Positions 1-7,604 are shown, counted from the stretch's first letter. The stretch is 29,590 nt of DNA from CAIJZX01 sp043766165 (GCA_043766165.1 JAYUIJ010000026.1:1-29590); one strand, 5' to 3'. Numbers and translations: made by a program. Notes: generated by a model not told the origin, from the letters alone.

Positions 1-29
1 CGGAGCAATCTGCCGAAGAATAACGGTTC

Positions 30-81
30 TGCGGCCATGTGCATCAAGCCCCATTGTTTAGCAGTGGGGTACATGGCCGCA
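30..81. other. Nested inverted repeat (hairpin)
   Basis: An 11-bp outer stem (30-40 with 71-81, TGCGGCCATGT/ACATGGCCGCA) encloses an 8-bp stem with one G-U pair (49-56 with 62-69) and a 5-nt loop. The internal loop is lopsided, with 8 nt on the left and 1 nt on the right. No T tract follows, so it is a poor match to an intrinsic terminator. It could be a processed 3' end of the upstream transcript or a small structured RNA. No product is assigned. Confidence 0.5.
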
Positions 82-91
82 TCAATGCGTC

Positions 92-120
92 TTGACAGCT
101 AGTATCCTTCTTAGTATACT
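92..120 (+). promoter_or_regulatory. Promoter of the zinc-ribbon gene / L25 operon
   Basis: A perfect -35 box TTGACA (92-97), a 17-bp spacer and a -10 box TATACT (115-120) lie 21 bp before the ATG at 142. The predicted start near 127 leaves a leader of about 15 nt. No Shine-Dalgarno sequence is visible before that ATG. Confidence 0.75.
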
Positions 121-141
121 CACGCCACGAGATTTGGCTCT

Positions 142-504
142 ATGAATCATCAACCAACGACACCGTCCAATTCCGGCCGCAGCGAGCTTCATGTGCTTTC
201 GGCCTGCCCGCTGTGTCAAACTGCCTACCATCCGCTGACAACGCGGATCGTCGCCGAACGAGATGATGCCCATCTTTTCTATCTTGAGTGCCGTCACTGT
301 GGCAGCGCCGTTGTTGCTATCGTGACTACCGGTTCAGCCGGCGTGAGTTCCGTTGGTGCGCTCACTGACTTAACCAGCGCAGAAGTACTCACCGCCTCGA
401 TTGATCGCGTGGTCACGACCGATGACGTGGTTGATCTGTACGACTGGCTCGAATCACAACCATCCATCCAACTGACTCTCCGGAGGGAGAAAGCTAATAC
501 GTAG
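142..504 (+). CDS. Hypothetical zinc-ribbon protein
   Basis: A 120-residue protein of unknown function. Two CxxC pairs, CPLC at residues 22-25 and CRHC at about 51-54, are spaced like a zinc ribbon, so metal binding is likely. The C-terminal half is acidic and rich in Val and Thr, with no signal peptide or membrane segment. It is the first gene after a strong promoter and ends 3 bp before rplY, so the two are probably co-transcribed. The start is the first ATG after the promoter, with a very short leader and no ribosome binding site. The existence of the gene is well supported; the role is not known. Confidence 0.75.
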   Translation: MNHQPTTPSNSGRSELHVLSACPLCQTAYHPLTTRIVAERDDAHLFYLECRHCGSAVVAIVTTGSAGVSSVGALTDLTSAEVLTASIDRVVTTDDVVDLYDWLESQPSIQLTLRREKANT

Positions 505-507
505 TGT

Positions 508-1209
508 ATGAACGATCTGAAACTTACTGCCCAGCCCCGCGCTGAGCTCGGAAAAATTGTCGACAAAATCCGCCGTAACCGCATGGTGCCGGCCGTGGTC
601 TATGGTCATAACCTGCCAAGTCGGTCACTGACTCTTGATGCAGGAATATTTACCGCCATTTATAAGCAAGCAGGCTCAACGAGTCTCGTTGATCTCAGTG
701 TAGCCGATGCAGCGCCGGTTAAAGTGCTTATTCATTCTATCCAGCGTCATCCAACCACAGGCGATATTACGCACGCCGATTTTTATCAGGTCAAAATGTC
801 GGAAAAATTGGAAGCTGACATTGATTTGAACTTCATTGGTGAATCGGCCGCGGTTAAAGAACAAGGCGGTATCTTTGTCCGCACCATGGATAAGATTAAA
901 GTTTCCTGTTTGCCGGCTGACTTGGTTTCAGCAATTGATGTTGATATTTCCACCTTAAAAACATTCGATGATCGCATTCATGTCGGTGATATTACCTTAC
1001 CGAACGGCTTAACCTTGGTTGAAAAGCCTGACGAAGTTGTAGCTAGCGTGGCCGCGCCGCGATCAGAAGCTGAACTTGAATCACTCAGTGAGAAACCAGT
1101 GGCTGTTGATGTGGCTAACGTTGAAGTGGTTAAGAAAGAACGAGCCGTTGACGATGAAACTGCTGAAGCCGCCGCTGATCAAGCTAAATCATCTCCGCCC
1201 AATAAATAA
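508..1209 (+). CDS. rplY: 50S ribosomal protein L25 (bL25, Ctc family)
   Basis: The N-terminal 90 or so residues match the L25 5S-rRNA-binding beta-barrel (RAELGK near residue 11, then VPAVVYGHN, and HSIQRHPTTGDITHADFYQV around residues 77-96). A Ctc-type beta domain follows, then a low-complexity acidic/Ala tail of about 50 residues. At 233 residues it has the long two-domain architecture rather than the short E. coli form. In this family the protein binds 5S rRNA in the large subunit. A GGAGGG (482-487) lies 20 nt before the ATG, too far for a normal Shine-Dalgarno. The gene is 3 bp downstream of the zinc-ribbon gene and 13 bp before the next gene, so it sits in an operon. Confidence 0.95.
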   Translation: MNDLKLTAQPRAELGKIVDKIRRNRMVPAVVYGHNLPSRSLTLDAGIFTAIYKQAGSTSLVDLSVADAAPVKVLIHSIQRHPTTGDITHADFYQVKMSEKLEADIDLNFIGESAAVKEQGGIFVRTMDKIKVSCLPADLVSAIDVDISTLKTFDDRIHVGDITLPNGLTLVEKPDEVVASVAAPRSEAELESLSEKPVAVDVANVEVVKKERAVDDETAEAAADQAKSSPPNK

Positions 1210-1222
1210 TCCTTAACGACGT

Positions 1223-2434
1223 ATGCCGAGAAAACCAAAAACAATACCAATCGAACCAGAGCAAGATGAAATAGAAACTACTGAACCGGAAACGAAACCT
1301 GTATCACAACGGGTTTCTTCGGTATCGGATAGTCCGAAGGCGACGGTGGTGAAATCAGCTGCCCCGAACGCAAAGAGCGGAAAGCCAAACTGGATCTGGT
1401 GGGTCGTCGCGGGCGTGATTGTGATTGGCGCAGTGTTAGCTTTGGGCTGGAAATTATTTGGTGCGCCCGATACTACTACGACCAAGAATACGAATACGAC
1501 CAACACAAATACGGTGGTGCAAAATCTGGTGCCACGAGCTCTAGATGGTGTTTTGGTTAAAGGCGATGCGGCCAATACCAATATTCAGGCGGTGATGATC
1601 GAAAATGAACTGACATCTCGTCCACCATCAGGATTAGATCACGCGAGTGTGGTGTATGAAGCGTTAGCCGAAGGCGGAATTACTCGTTTTATGGGGTTGT
1701 TCCCAGTTGGCGGCGATCACTTAGCCCAAATCGGTCCGGTTCGTTCCGCTCGTCCATATTTTGTTAACTGGGCGGAAGAATACAAAGCTTTGTACACGCA
1801 TGCTGGTGGTAGTCCGCAAGCCCTAACGTACCTGCAATCAGGTAAAGCGAACGTGGTAGACTTCAACCAATTTTCCCACGGCGGCAACTTCATTCGCGAT
1901 GATTCCCGCGCCGCGCCGCACAATCTGTACACCAATTCTGACTTACTCTACAACGGTCTACGTAATACCGTTCTTCGTAACGCGACACCGACGTTTACGC
2001 CTTGGACATTTAAAGATGAAACGCCATTGGATGGCCGACCTGAAGCAGTCAAAGATATTACGATCAATTTCTCGTCGTTCAGCTACAAAGTAACCTATAA
2101 ATACGATCGCGGACAAAACCGCTATGTTCGTTACCTAGCGGATAAACCACATATCACGCGTGATGGTAGCCAGATTTACGCCAAAGACGTGGTCGTCTTA
2201 TTTGAAAAAACAACTGTTCTGCCAAATGACCACCAACGATTAGATATCACGACGACGGGAACAGGTAAACTCTTGATGTTCCGCGACGGCACCGTGACCG
2301 AAGGAACGTGGAGCAAAGAAAGCAAAGCTCGACGAACAGAATTCCTTGGTGCGGACGGAAAGGTGCTGCCATTGAATCCAGGCGCGATTTGGGTTGAAGT
2401 TGTTCCGACGGATCGTACGGTTACGTATCAATAA
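1223..2434 (+). CDS. DUF3048 (YerB-like) membrane-anchored protein
   Basis: A 403-residue protein with a charged cytoplasmic N-terminus, one membrane helix at about residues 57-76 (Trp/Val/Ile rich), an Asn/Thr-rich linker, then a DUF3048 domain. Its signature is visible as RPPSGLDHASVVYEALAEGG and FMGLFP, followed by GPVRSARPYF. DUF3048 proteins related to Bacillus YerB are extracytoplasmic and of unsettled function. The start ATG follows rplY by 13 bp with no clear ribosome binding site. A strong terminator follows directly, so this is the last gene of the transcript. The family call is solid; the biochemical role is open. Confidence 0.9.
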   Translation: MPRKPKTIPIEPEQDEIETTEPETKPVSQRVSSVSDSPKATVVKSAAPNAKSGKPNWIWWVVAGVIVIGAVLALGWKLFGAPDTTTTKNTNTTNTNTVVQNLVPRALDGVLVKGDAANTNIQAVMIENELTSRPPSGLDHASVVYEALAEGGITRFMGLFPVGGDHLAQIGPVRSARPYFVNWAEEYKALYTHAGGSPQALTYLQSGKANVVDFNQFSHGGNFIRDDSRAAPHNLYTNSDLLYNGLRNTVLRNATPTFTPWTFKDETPLDGRPEAVKDITINFSSFSYKVTYKYDRGQNRYVRYLADKPHITRDGSQIYAKDVVVLFEKTTVLPNDHQRLDITTTGTGKLLMFRDGTVTEGTWSKESKARRTEFLGADGKVLPLNPGAIWVEVVPTDRTVTYQ

Positions 2435-2448
2435 TAAATTTTCACCAA

Positions 2449-2485
2449 ACACAGTGCAGGTTTTAAACCTGCACTGTGTGTTTTT
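2449..2485 (+). terminator. Intrinsic terminator after the DUF3048 gene
   Basis: Perfect 15-bp arms (2449-2463 and 2465-2479) form a hairpin followed by TTTTT (2481-2485). It lies between convergent genes, 5 bp from the end of prmC. The T tract favours termination of the plus-strand transcript. Confidence 0.9.
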
Positions 2486-2489
2486 GTGA

Positions 2490-3317
2490 TTACCGAATGG
2501 CTAGTAATCCGCGAACTTTTTTTCCGTCGCTAATACTCTGTATTGAGCATCGTGGTGACCATTGTTGTAATAACTTCTTCACTGCCAAAACTTGTGTCGG
2601 ATCAAGCTCGAGGGCGATTATGGTGACACTGGGCATTGCTCGGACTTGTTTCATTAGCTGAGTGATGTGCTGTAAACCATTTTTTTGACTGTAGAGCGCT
2701 GTACGCGGTTCATATTGAATTGAAGGTTCACGCATTTGCTTGTCAGTCAGATAGGGGAGGTTAGCAATGACAACGTCTGGTTTGAATTTCTGAATTGGAG
2801 TTAACAATGATCCTTGCCGCCAAGCAACTTTTTTTGTTAACCGTAAAGATCGCGCATTCTTTTTGGCAACTCGTAGCGCAGACGCTGATATATCAGTGCC
2901 AGTGATTGCAGCTTTCGGTAACCGACTAGCTAGAGCCAATGCTATTGCGCCACTTCCCGTACCAACATCAACAATATGTGCGGGACTGATAGGCGGTATT
3001 TTTTCTAATACCGATTCAACCAGCAGTTCTGTGAAGGGCCGTGGGATGAGGACTGCAGGCGTGACGTGCAGCGGTAATCCAAAAAACTCAGTGCGGCCGG
3101 TGATGTATGCTATGGGCATATGCTTCTCTCGCTTCCTCAACCCTTGGTAAAACTTTTTTTCTTGGGATAATGATAGTACTGTTTGGGAATGCGTAAGGAG
3201 TTTTGTGCGATTCCAATCTACCACAAACGCTAAAAGAATCTCGGCATCAAGACGAGGGGAGTCGGAGTAGGGTTGTAGATGAGTAGACGCGTTAACGAGT
3301 AATTCGGCTATCGTCAT
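2490..3317 (-). CDS. prmC: Release factor N5-glutamine methyltransferase PrmC
   Basis: A 275-residue SAM-dependent methyltransferase that in this family methylates the Gln of the GGQ motif in release factors. Visible signs are an N-terminal helical domain, YITGRTEFFG (71-80), SAM motif I as DVGTGSG (117-123), and the catalytic motif written as NLPY (186-189) rather than the usual NPPY. The N-x-P-Y frame is kept, so activity is plausible. Its ATG overlaps the TGA of prfA by 4 bp (ATGA), which implies translational coupling with its own substrate, RF1. Confidence 0.93.
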   Translation of the reverse strand: MTIAELLVNASTHLQPYSDSPRLDAEILLAFVVDWNRTKLLTHSQTVLSLSQEKKFYQGLRKREKHMPIAYITGRTEFFGLPLHVTPAVLIPRPFTELLVESVLEKIPPISPAHIVDVGTGSGAIALALASRLPKAAITGTDISASALRVAKKNARSLRLTKKVAWRQGSLLTPIQKFKPDVVIANLPYLTDKQMREPSIQYEPRTALYSQKNGLQHITQLMKQVRAMPSVTIIALELDPTQVLAVKKLLQQWSPRCSIQSISDGKKVRGLLAIR

Positions 3318-4378
3318 GTACTTTTGATCTGTTCGCGTTCAGCAATGCGAAGTGCATCAACGAGGGGTTGAATTTCACCGTCCAGAATACCTGGAATGTT
3401 ATGCAGTGTTAGTTTAATTCGGTGATCGGTCACGCGGTCTTGCGGAAAGTTGTAGGTCCGGATTTTTTCTGATCGATCGCCGCTGCCGATTTGGCTTTTG
3501 CGTAAGGCTGATTCACTGGCTTGGCGTTCTTCTTCTTGCTTGGCTAAGAGGCGTGAGCGCAAAACCTGCATTGCTTTAATCCGGTTCTGGGCTTGTGAGC
3601 GTTCGTCTTGCATTGAGACCATGATGCCGGTGGGGATGTGCGTTAGTCGAATAGCAGAGTAGGTGGTGTTGACTGATTGTCCACCCGCGCCGCTTGAGGT
3701 GGATGTAACAATTTTCAAATCTTTTGGATCGATGACCAGATCTGTTTCTTCAGCTTCCGGCACAACGGCTACAGTCACGGTTGAAGTATGTACCCGGCCA
3801 TTCTTTTCCGTGTCGGGAACACGCTGGACTCGGTGGACGCCGCTTTCGTGCTTCAGCGCACGGTAGACGTTACGTCCAATGACTTCGAAAATAACTTCTT
3901 TTAGTCCACCAATGCCAGTGTGACTTGAAGAAAGTAAATTAGTTTTCCATTCCTGACGCTCCGCGTAACGGCTGTACATCCGGAACAATTCAGCGGCGAA
4001 TAAGGCCGCTTCGTCGCCGCCAGCACCGGCCCGAATTTCAACCAGAATGTCTTTGCCGTCGTGCGGATCGGATGGATTCAGCTGCTCATCGAGTTCGGCC
4101 GCTAGTTTTGTTTGCTGGGCAGATAGTGTACGTGCTTCTTCCGCGGCCATCTGTTGTAATTCACCATCTGAGGAATCATGGGCGGCAGTTTGGGCATGTG
4201 CTAATGATTGTTCAATGGTCGTTAATTCCTCATCCATGCGCAACAATTCTCCAACGCGGGAATGTACGCGGGAGAGTTTTTGTAGTTCTGCGGTGTCATG
4301 GCTGGCGCTAGCGCGTTGAAGATCTGATTCCAACTGTTCTTGTTGCTGACGCAGCGATGTACGTTTGGCCTGATCCAT
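3314..4378 (-). CDS. prfA: Peptide chain release factor 1 (RF1)
   Basis: RF1 ends translation at UAA and UAG. The N-terminal helical domain, GAGGDEAALFA, the GGQ motif inside SSGAGGQSVNTT, and the RHTS-like region are all visible. I place the start at the ATG at 4378 (MDQAKRT, 354 residues). An ATG at 4402 is in frame, but it lies inside an intrinsic-terminator hairpin and would add 8 odd residues. With the later start, GGQ falls at 232-234 and the codon-recognition tripeptide at 188-190, close to E. coli RF1. The tripeptide reads PDT, not the usual PAT or PVT. The gene ends in TGA, overlapping prmC. Confidence 0.93.
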   Translation of the reverse strand: MDQAKRTSLRQQQEQLESDLQRASASHDTAELQKLSRVHSRVGELLRMDEELTTIEQSLAHAQTAAHDSSDGELQQMAAEEARTLSAQQTKLAAELDEQLNPSDPHDGKDILVEIRAGAGGDEAALFAAELFRMYSRYAERQEWKTNLLSSSHTGIGGLKEVIFEVIGRNVYRALKHESGVHRVQRVPDTEKNGRVHTSTVTVAVVPEAEETDLVIDPKDLKIVTSTSSGAGGQSVNTTYSAIRLTHIPTGIMVSMQDERSQAQNRIKAMQVLRSRLLAKQEEERQASESALRKSQIGSGDRSEKIRTYNFPQDRVTDHRIKLTLHNIPGILDGEIQPLVDALRIAEREQIKST

Positions 4379-4385
4379 AGGTGTG

Positions 4386-4422
4386 AAAAAACCGACTCCC
4401 ATGGAAGTATGGGAGTTAGCGG
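4386..4422 (-). terminator. Intrinsic terminator/attenuator between rpmE and prfA
   Basis: Read on the minus strand: CCG, a 3-nt bulge, ACTCCCAT, a 6-nt loop, ATGGGAGT, CGG, then TTTTTT (4391-4386). This is a standard stem plus T-tract. It lies 8 bp after rpmE and 7 bp before the likely prfA ATG. It would separate rpmE from prfA or allow partial read-through, since no promoter is evident between them. Confidence 0.8.
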
Positions 4423-4429
4423 AGTATCG

Positions 4430-4714
4430 TTATTCTTCGCGGGTGGCTTTGGCGACTTTTTTCGCCTTTTTGGCTTCCAACTTGACCCGTTTGCTGCGAA
4501 CCGGCGTGGTGCCGCTGCGTTCGACTAGTTTTTTGAAGCGATCAACACGGCCGGCCGTATCGACCAAGTTCTGTTTACCGGTAAAAAATGGATGGCAATT
4601 TGAGCAGACTTCAACACTCAACAGATCAACCGTTGAGCCGGTGACGAATGTTTTGCCACAGGCGCAAACAACTTTAGCGTCGTGGGTGTAGGTGGGGTGG
4701 ATTGATGTTTTCAT
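4430..4714 (-). CDS. rpmE: 50S ribosomal protein L31 (bL31), zinc-binding form
   Basis: A 94-residue L31 with the MKxxIHP start and four cysteines (C17, C19, C37, C40: CACGK and CSNCHPFFTG), marking the zinc-binding C+ form. The C-terminal 25 residues are a Lys/Arg/Ala-rich extension beyond the usual length of about 70. It is transcribed from a divergent promoter shared with rpsB and preceded by a leader with a long inverted repeat that covers the start codon, suggesting translational control. Confidence 0.95.
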   Translation of the reverse strand: MKTSIHPTYTHDAKVVCACGKTFVTGSTVDLLSVEVCSNCHPFFTGKQNLVDTAGRVDRFKKLVERSGTTPVRSKRVKLEAKKAKKVAKATREE

Positions 4715-4815
4715 CCCGTTAGAAATGATATAAAAAGTGTTTTTCTAGAAAGTAATGGACTGTTGTAACAATCCCAGTTATGAATGAGTCGTCGTCGCCT
4801 CATTTCTAACGGGAT
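4713..4815 (-). promoter_or_regulatory. rpmE leader with 16-bp inverted repeat over the start codon
   Basis: A perfect 16-bp inverted repeat joins 4713-4728 with 4800-4815 (ATCCCGTTAGAAATGA and its complement), 71 nt apart. In the rpmE mRNA the 3' arm contains the first two bases of the start codon and all the bases just upstream, so pairing would hide the initiation site. L31 autoregulatory leaders are known in several phyla; that this is one in this lineage is inference. Confidence 0.6.
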
Positions 4816-4828
4816 TCATAGCCGGCTC

Positions 4829-4857
4829 AGTGTACCGTGTAGGCCAAGACTTGTCAA
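4829..4857 (-). promoter_or_regulatory. rpmE promoter
   Basis: On the minus strand, TTGACA (4857-4852), a 17-bp spacer and TACACT (4834-4829). The predicted start falls just before the leader inverted repeat. The -35 box overlaps that of the opposing rpsB promoter. Confidence 0.75.
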
Positions 4858-4879
4858 GGCGGCGGAGCTATGGTATACT
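4851..4879 (+). promoter_or_regulatory. rpsB promoter
   Basis: TTGTCA (4851-4856), a 17-bp spacer and TATACT (4874-4879). The palindromic CTTGTCAAG makes one shared -35 region for both directions, so polymerase binding for rpsB and rpmE should be mutually exclusive. Confidence 0.8.
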
Positions 4880-4928
4880 CGCACTTGCTCATTTGAGCAG
4901 TATTTACTCATCTCACATCTACTTATTT

Positions 4929-4988
4929 CGGACCGAACCTGCGTTAGTACGGATACTAATGTCTCGGTTTCCAGGGTAGAGCGGTCCG
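4929..4988 (+). promoter_or_regulatory. Structured rpsB leader (candidate S2 autoregulatory element)
   Basis: The leader of about 130 nt before rpsB contains nested pairings: CGGACCG (4929-4935) with CGGTCCG (4982-4988), AACC (4936-4939) with GGTT (4966-4969), and TTAGTA (4944-4949) with TACTAA (4954-4959) around a CGGA loop. The ribosome binding site (GGAGG 4997-5001 and AAGGA 5004-5007 region) follows the outer helix. S2 leaders that bind S2 are known in other bacteria; the equivalence is inferred from position and structure only. Confidence 0.5.
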
Positions 4989-5017
4989 CCTAGCGCGGAG
5001 GAAAGGATTACAGATTT

Positions 5018-5776
5018 ATGCGCGATATCGTTTTGCTCGACATGCTGAAGGCGGGGCTACATTTTGGCCACCAACAAAGCCGTCGACACCCGAAGATGGA
5101 TCTATACATTTACACCACGCGTGGCGGTGTATCGATCATTAATTTAGAAAAATCAAAGACGTCGTTGACGCAGGCCTGTGCCTACGTGAAGGAAGTAGTT
5201 GCTACCGGTGGCGTCGTCGTCTTTGTCGCAACCAAGCGCCAAGCCCGCGACATTGTCCAGAAAGCGGCTCAGACGGCTGGTATGCCATACGTGGTCGATC
5301 GTTGGATCGGTGGCTTGTTCACGAACTTCAATCATGTCCGTCAGTTGATTATCAACCTGGATAAACTGAAGACGGAACGCGCGACTGGTGAACTTGGTAA
5401 GTATACCAAGAAAGAGCAACTGGATTTTGAAGAAGAAATTATCCGCTTGGAAAAACTAGTTGGTGGTTTAGGAATGATGGAGAAATTACCACAGGCAATT
5501 TTCGTGGTTGATATTAAAACGGAAAAAACGGCGGTTCGAGAAGCGAACGCGATGAACATTCCGGTGATTGCTATGTGCGACACGAACGTCAATCCGGCAG
5601 ATATCCAATATCCGATTCCGTCCAATGATGACGCGACCAAAGCGATTACCTATGTGACTGATGTGGTCGTGGAAGCGGTAGCTGATGGACGCGTCCAAAA
5701 TGACCGTCGTTTAGCCGCCGCCGCGAAAGAAGTAGCGGATGCACTGGCGGCGGCAAACGCCGGAGCCCAAGCCTAA
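5018..5776 (+). CDS. rpsB: 30S ribosomal protein S2 (uS2)
   Basis: A 252-residue S2 with the hallmark GLHFGHQQSRRHPKMDLYIY near residue 13, FVATKRQARDIV, YVVDRWIGGLFTNF and the C-terminal DTNVNPADIQYPIPSNDDA. It joins the small subunit late and contacts S1 in other bacteria. The start is supported by a purine-rich stretch (GGAGGAAAGGA) ending about 10 nt upstream, one of the few clear Shine-Dalgarno regions in this window. It is followed after 24 bp by tsf, the usual rpsB-tsf operon. Confidence 0.97.
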   Translation: MRDIVLLDMLKAGLHFGHQQSRRHPKMDLYIYTTRGGVSIINLEKSKTSLTQACAYVKEVVATGGVVVFVATKRQARDIVQKAAQTAGMPYVVDRWIGGLFTNFNHVRQLIINLDKLKTERATGELGKYTKKEQLDFEEEIIRLEKLVGGLGMMEKLPQAIFVVDIKTEKTAVREANAMNIPVIAMCDTNVNPADIQYPIPSNDDATKAITYVTDVVVEAVADGRVQNDRRLAAAAKEVADALAAANAGAQA

Positions 5777-5800
5777 ATATCTTTAAAGAAAGAAACACGT

Positions 5801-6391
5801 ATGGCTACAATTTCTACTGCTGATATCCAAGCGCTTCGCCAGCAAACCGGCGTCGGAATGCTCGAAGCTAAAAAAGCGCTGGTTGCCGCTGATGGTGATG
5901 CGGCGAAAGCGATTGAGAACTTACGAAAATCAGGCAAGAAATTAGCGGCCGCGAAAAGTGAACGAACAGTTAAGGAAGGTGTAGTTGGAACCTACGTTCA
6001 TGCTAATCACAAAGTGGCGGCTATGGTCGCGGTTGGTTGTGAAACGGATTTCGTTGCTCGCACAGACGGTTTCAAAGAACTAGCGCATGATTTAGCTTTA
6101 CACATTGCGGCTGCTAACCCACTCTACTTACAACCGAGCGATATCCCGGCTAGCGTCCTGGAAAAGGAACAAGAAATTTACCGCGAACAGTTGAAGGCTG
6201 AAGGTAAACCGGAAAAGATGTGGGACACGATTATCAAAGGTAAGGTTGAAAAGTTTTACGCCGAAACATGTTTACTTGATCAGGTCTTTGTCAAAGATGA
6301 TTCAAAGAGTATTAATGATTTACTGCAAGGAGCGATTGCGAAGCTGGGTGAGAATATTGTCATCACTTCATTTTCTCGCCTGACGATCTAA
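5801..6391 (+). CDS. tsf: Translation elongation factor Ts (EF-Ts)
   Basis: EF-Ts recycles EF-Tu by catalysing GDP release. The N-terminal UBA-like helix (LRQQTGVGMLEAKKAL), AAIENLRKSG-like segment and the core TDFVAR motif are present. At 196 residues it is the short form lacking the extended C-terminal subdomain of E. coli EF-Ts, as is common in compact genomes. It lies 24 bp after rpsB and 4 bp before the TPR gene, so all three are likely one operon. Upstream purines (AAAGAAAGAAA) are a weak ribosome binding site. Confidence 0.97.
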   Translation: MATISTADIQALRQQTGVGMLEAKKALVAADGDAAKAIENLRKSGKKLAAAKSERTVKEGVVGTYVHANHKVAAMVAVGCETDFVARTDGFKELAHDLALHIAAANPLYLQPSDIPASVLEKEQEIYREQLKAEGKPEKMWDTIIKGKVEKFYAETCLLDQVFVKDDSKSINDLLQGAIAKLGENIVITSFSRLTI

Positions 6392-6395
6392 GACT

Positions 6396-7304
6396 ATGCT
6401 CTTCGATCTGATTGCCCTCGGCGTACTGGTACTCAGTCTGATCGTTATTGCTGCTGTCGTGATCCGAAAGTTCCCGACTTTAGCGGCAGTTGATCCGGTG
6501 GCTACCGCCGGTTCGGCAGCGCAGCGGAAGCAGAGTTTGATGGAGGAACGTCTACGCCGCAAAGTAACAGGCGCCCTGTCGAGAATTTCGTCCGTCAGCA
6601 CCCCTATCGCTTCGAATACTGGTCGCCTCTGGACAGCGGCGCACAAAAAATTGGTTGATCTTGAACATGAATATAAAGTTCGTTCGCTGCCGGTGTTTCT
6701 GACGCGTCGCCAACGTCGTAAGATGGACGGTGAAATTGCCGTTATGTTGAAACAGGCGCAGTCGTTCATTGACGAGAAAGAATACGTCGCGGCTGAGGAA
6801 AAGGCATTGCAAGCCGTCCGCTTTGAACCGCGCTCAGTCCCAGCCTTCGAACTGCTCGGTCAACTCTATACCTTAACCAAAGAATTTGGTCATGCCAAAG
6901 AAGTCTATCAGTATCTGATCAAATTGAGCGGTGATGCTGATGCAATTTATCAGCACTTAGCCAGCACCGCGGTGGTTGAAGGCGCGTCCTCAGATCTGAC
7001 TGAAGAAACTGTTCAACCAGTTGATCTGAATCGAACAGTTGCCACCTATTATCTGGCCCTAGCTCAGATTCAACTGGACTTACAGGATCCGGATAAAGCT
7101 TTCACCAGTATTCAAGAAGCATCTCGTTTAGAACCGAATAACCCAAAAGTTTTAGATCAGTACGTTGAAATGAGTATTACTCTGGGCCGCAAACAATTTG
7201 CTGAAGACGCGGTCGCTAGAATTGAAGGCGTCAATCCCGAGAACACCAAGATTACCGAATGGCGTCAACGGATTGCCGAGTTGCCAGACGCGCTAGTTGT
7301 CTAA
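6396..7304 (+). CDS. Membrane-anchored TPR protein
   Basis: A 302-residue protein with an N-terminal membrane helix (about residues 3-24, Leu/Ile/Val rich, ending IRKFP), a basic linker, then helical repeats from about residue 115 with TPR character (for example AEEKALQAVRFEPRSVPAFE, AKEVYQYLIKL and AFTSIQEASRLEPNNPKVLD). TPR repeats bind other proteins; the partner is unknown. It begins 4 bp after tsf, closing the rpsB operon. The start ATG has no clear ribosome binding site and is probably coupled to tsf. Confidence 0.85.
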   Translation: MLFDLIALGVLVLSLIVIAAVVIRKFPTLAAVDPVATAGSAAQRKQSLMEERLRRKVTGALSRISSVSTPIASNTGRLWTAAHKKLVDLEHEYKVRSLPVFLTRRQRRKMDGEIAVMLKQAQSFIDEKEYVAAEEKALQAVRFEPRSVPAFELLGQLYTLTKEFGHAKEVYQYLIKLSGDADAIYQHLASTAVVEGASSDLTEETVQPVDLNRTVATYYLALAQIQLDLQDPDKAFTSIQEASRLEPNNPKVLDQYVEMSITLGRKQFAEDAVARIEGVNPENTKITEWRQRIAELPDALVV

Positions 7305-7361
7305 CACTTGCGCCGAGTGAATTGATAGGTTAGTGTTTCTGCAGGTAGAACAATTTCATCT

Positions 7362-7436
7362 GCCCACGTAGCTCAGTGGTAGAGCATCTCCATGGTAAGG
7401 AGAAGGTCCGCGGTTCAATCCCGCGCGTGGGCTCCA
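7362..7436 (+). tRNA. tRNA-Thr (GGT anticodon)
   Basis: Full cloverleaf: acceptor GCCCACG/CGTGGGC, D arm with AGCTCAGTGGTAGAGC, anticodon stem TCTCC/GGAGA with loop ATGGTAA (anticodon GGT), T arm GCGGTTCAATCCCGC. Discriminator T and an encoded CCA. Reads ACC/ACT. Confidence 0.97.
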
Positions 7437-7459
7437 GTGCCCCGTTCATAATAACTCAT

Positions 7460-7546
7460 GGGTCGGTAGCGAAGTGGTCAAACGCGGCTGACTGTAAATC
7501 AGCTGGCCTTGCGCCTTCGCAGGTTCGAATCCTGCCCGGCCCACCA
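7460..7546 (+). tRNA. tRNA-Tyr (GTA anticodon)
   Basis: Class II tRNA of 87 nt with a long variable arm. Acceptor GGGTCGG/CCGGCCC, anticodon stem GCTGA/TCAGC with loop CTGTAAA (anticodon GTA), T loop TTCGAAT, discriminator A and an encoded CCA. Confidence 0.97.
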
Positions 7547-7551
7547 GGGAT

Positions 7552-7585
7552 AGTTAATTAAGAGGTTGAGTTAATTAGTTAACTC
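7552..7585. repeat. AT-rich direct repeat, copy A
   Basis: Begins AGTTAATTAAGA and ends TGAGTTAATTAGTTAACTC. The ending is itself an inverted repeat (GAGTTAA-TTAG-TTAACTC). A near copy lies at 7686-7720, so the pair brackets tRNA-Thr(TGT). Confidence 0.7.
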
Positions 7586-7604
7586 GGGATTGGTTAATGA
7601 GTTT

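Noticed and set aside
3..23. Possible 3' end of an upstream gene (EQSAEE then TAA)
   Set aside because: Only six codons are visible, too few to support a coding call.
30..81. Intrinsic terminator
   Set aside because: The stem is strong but no T tract follows on either strand.
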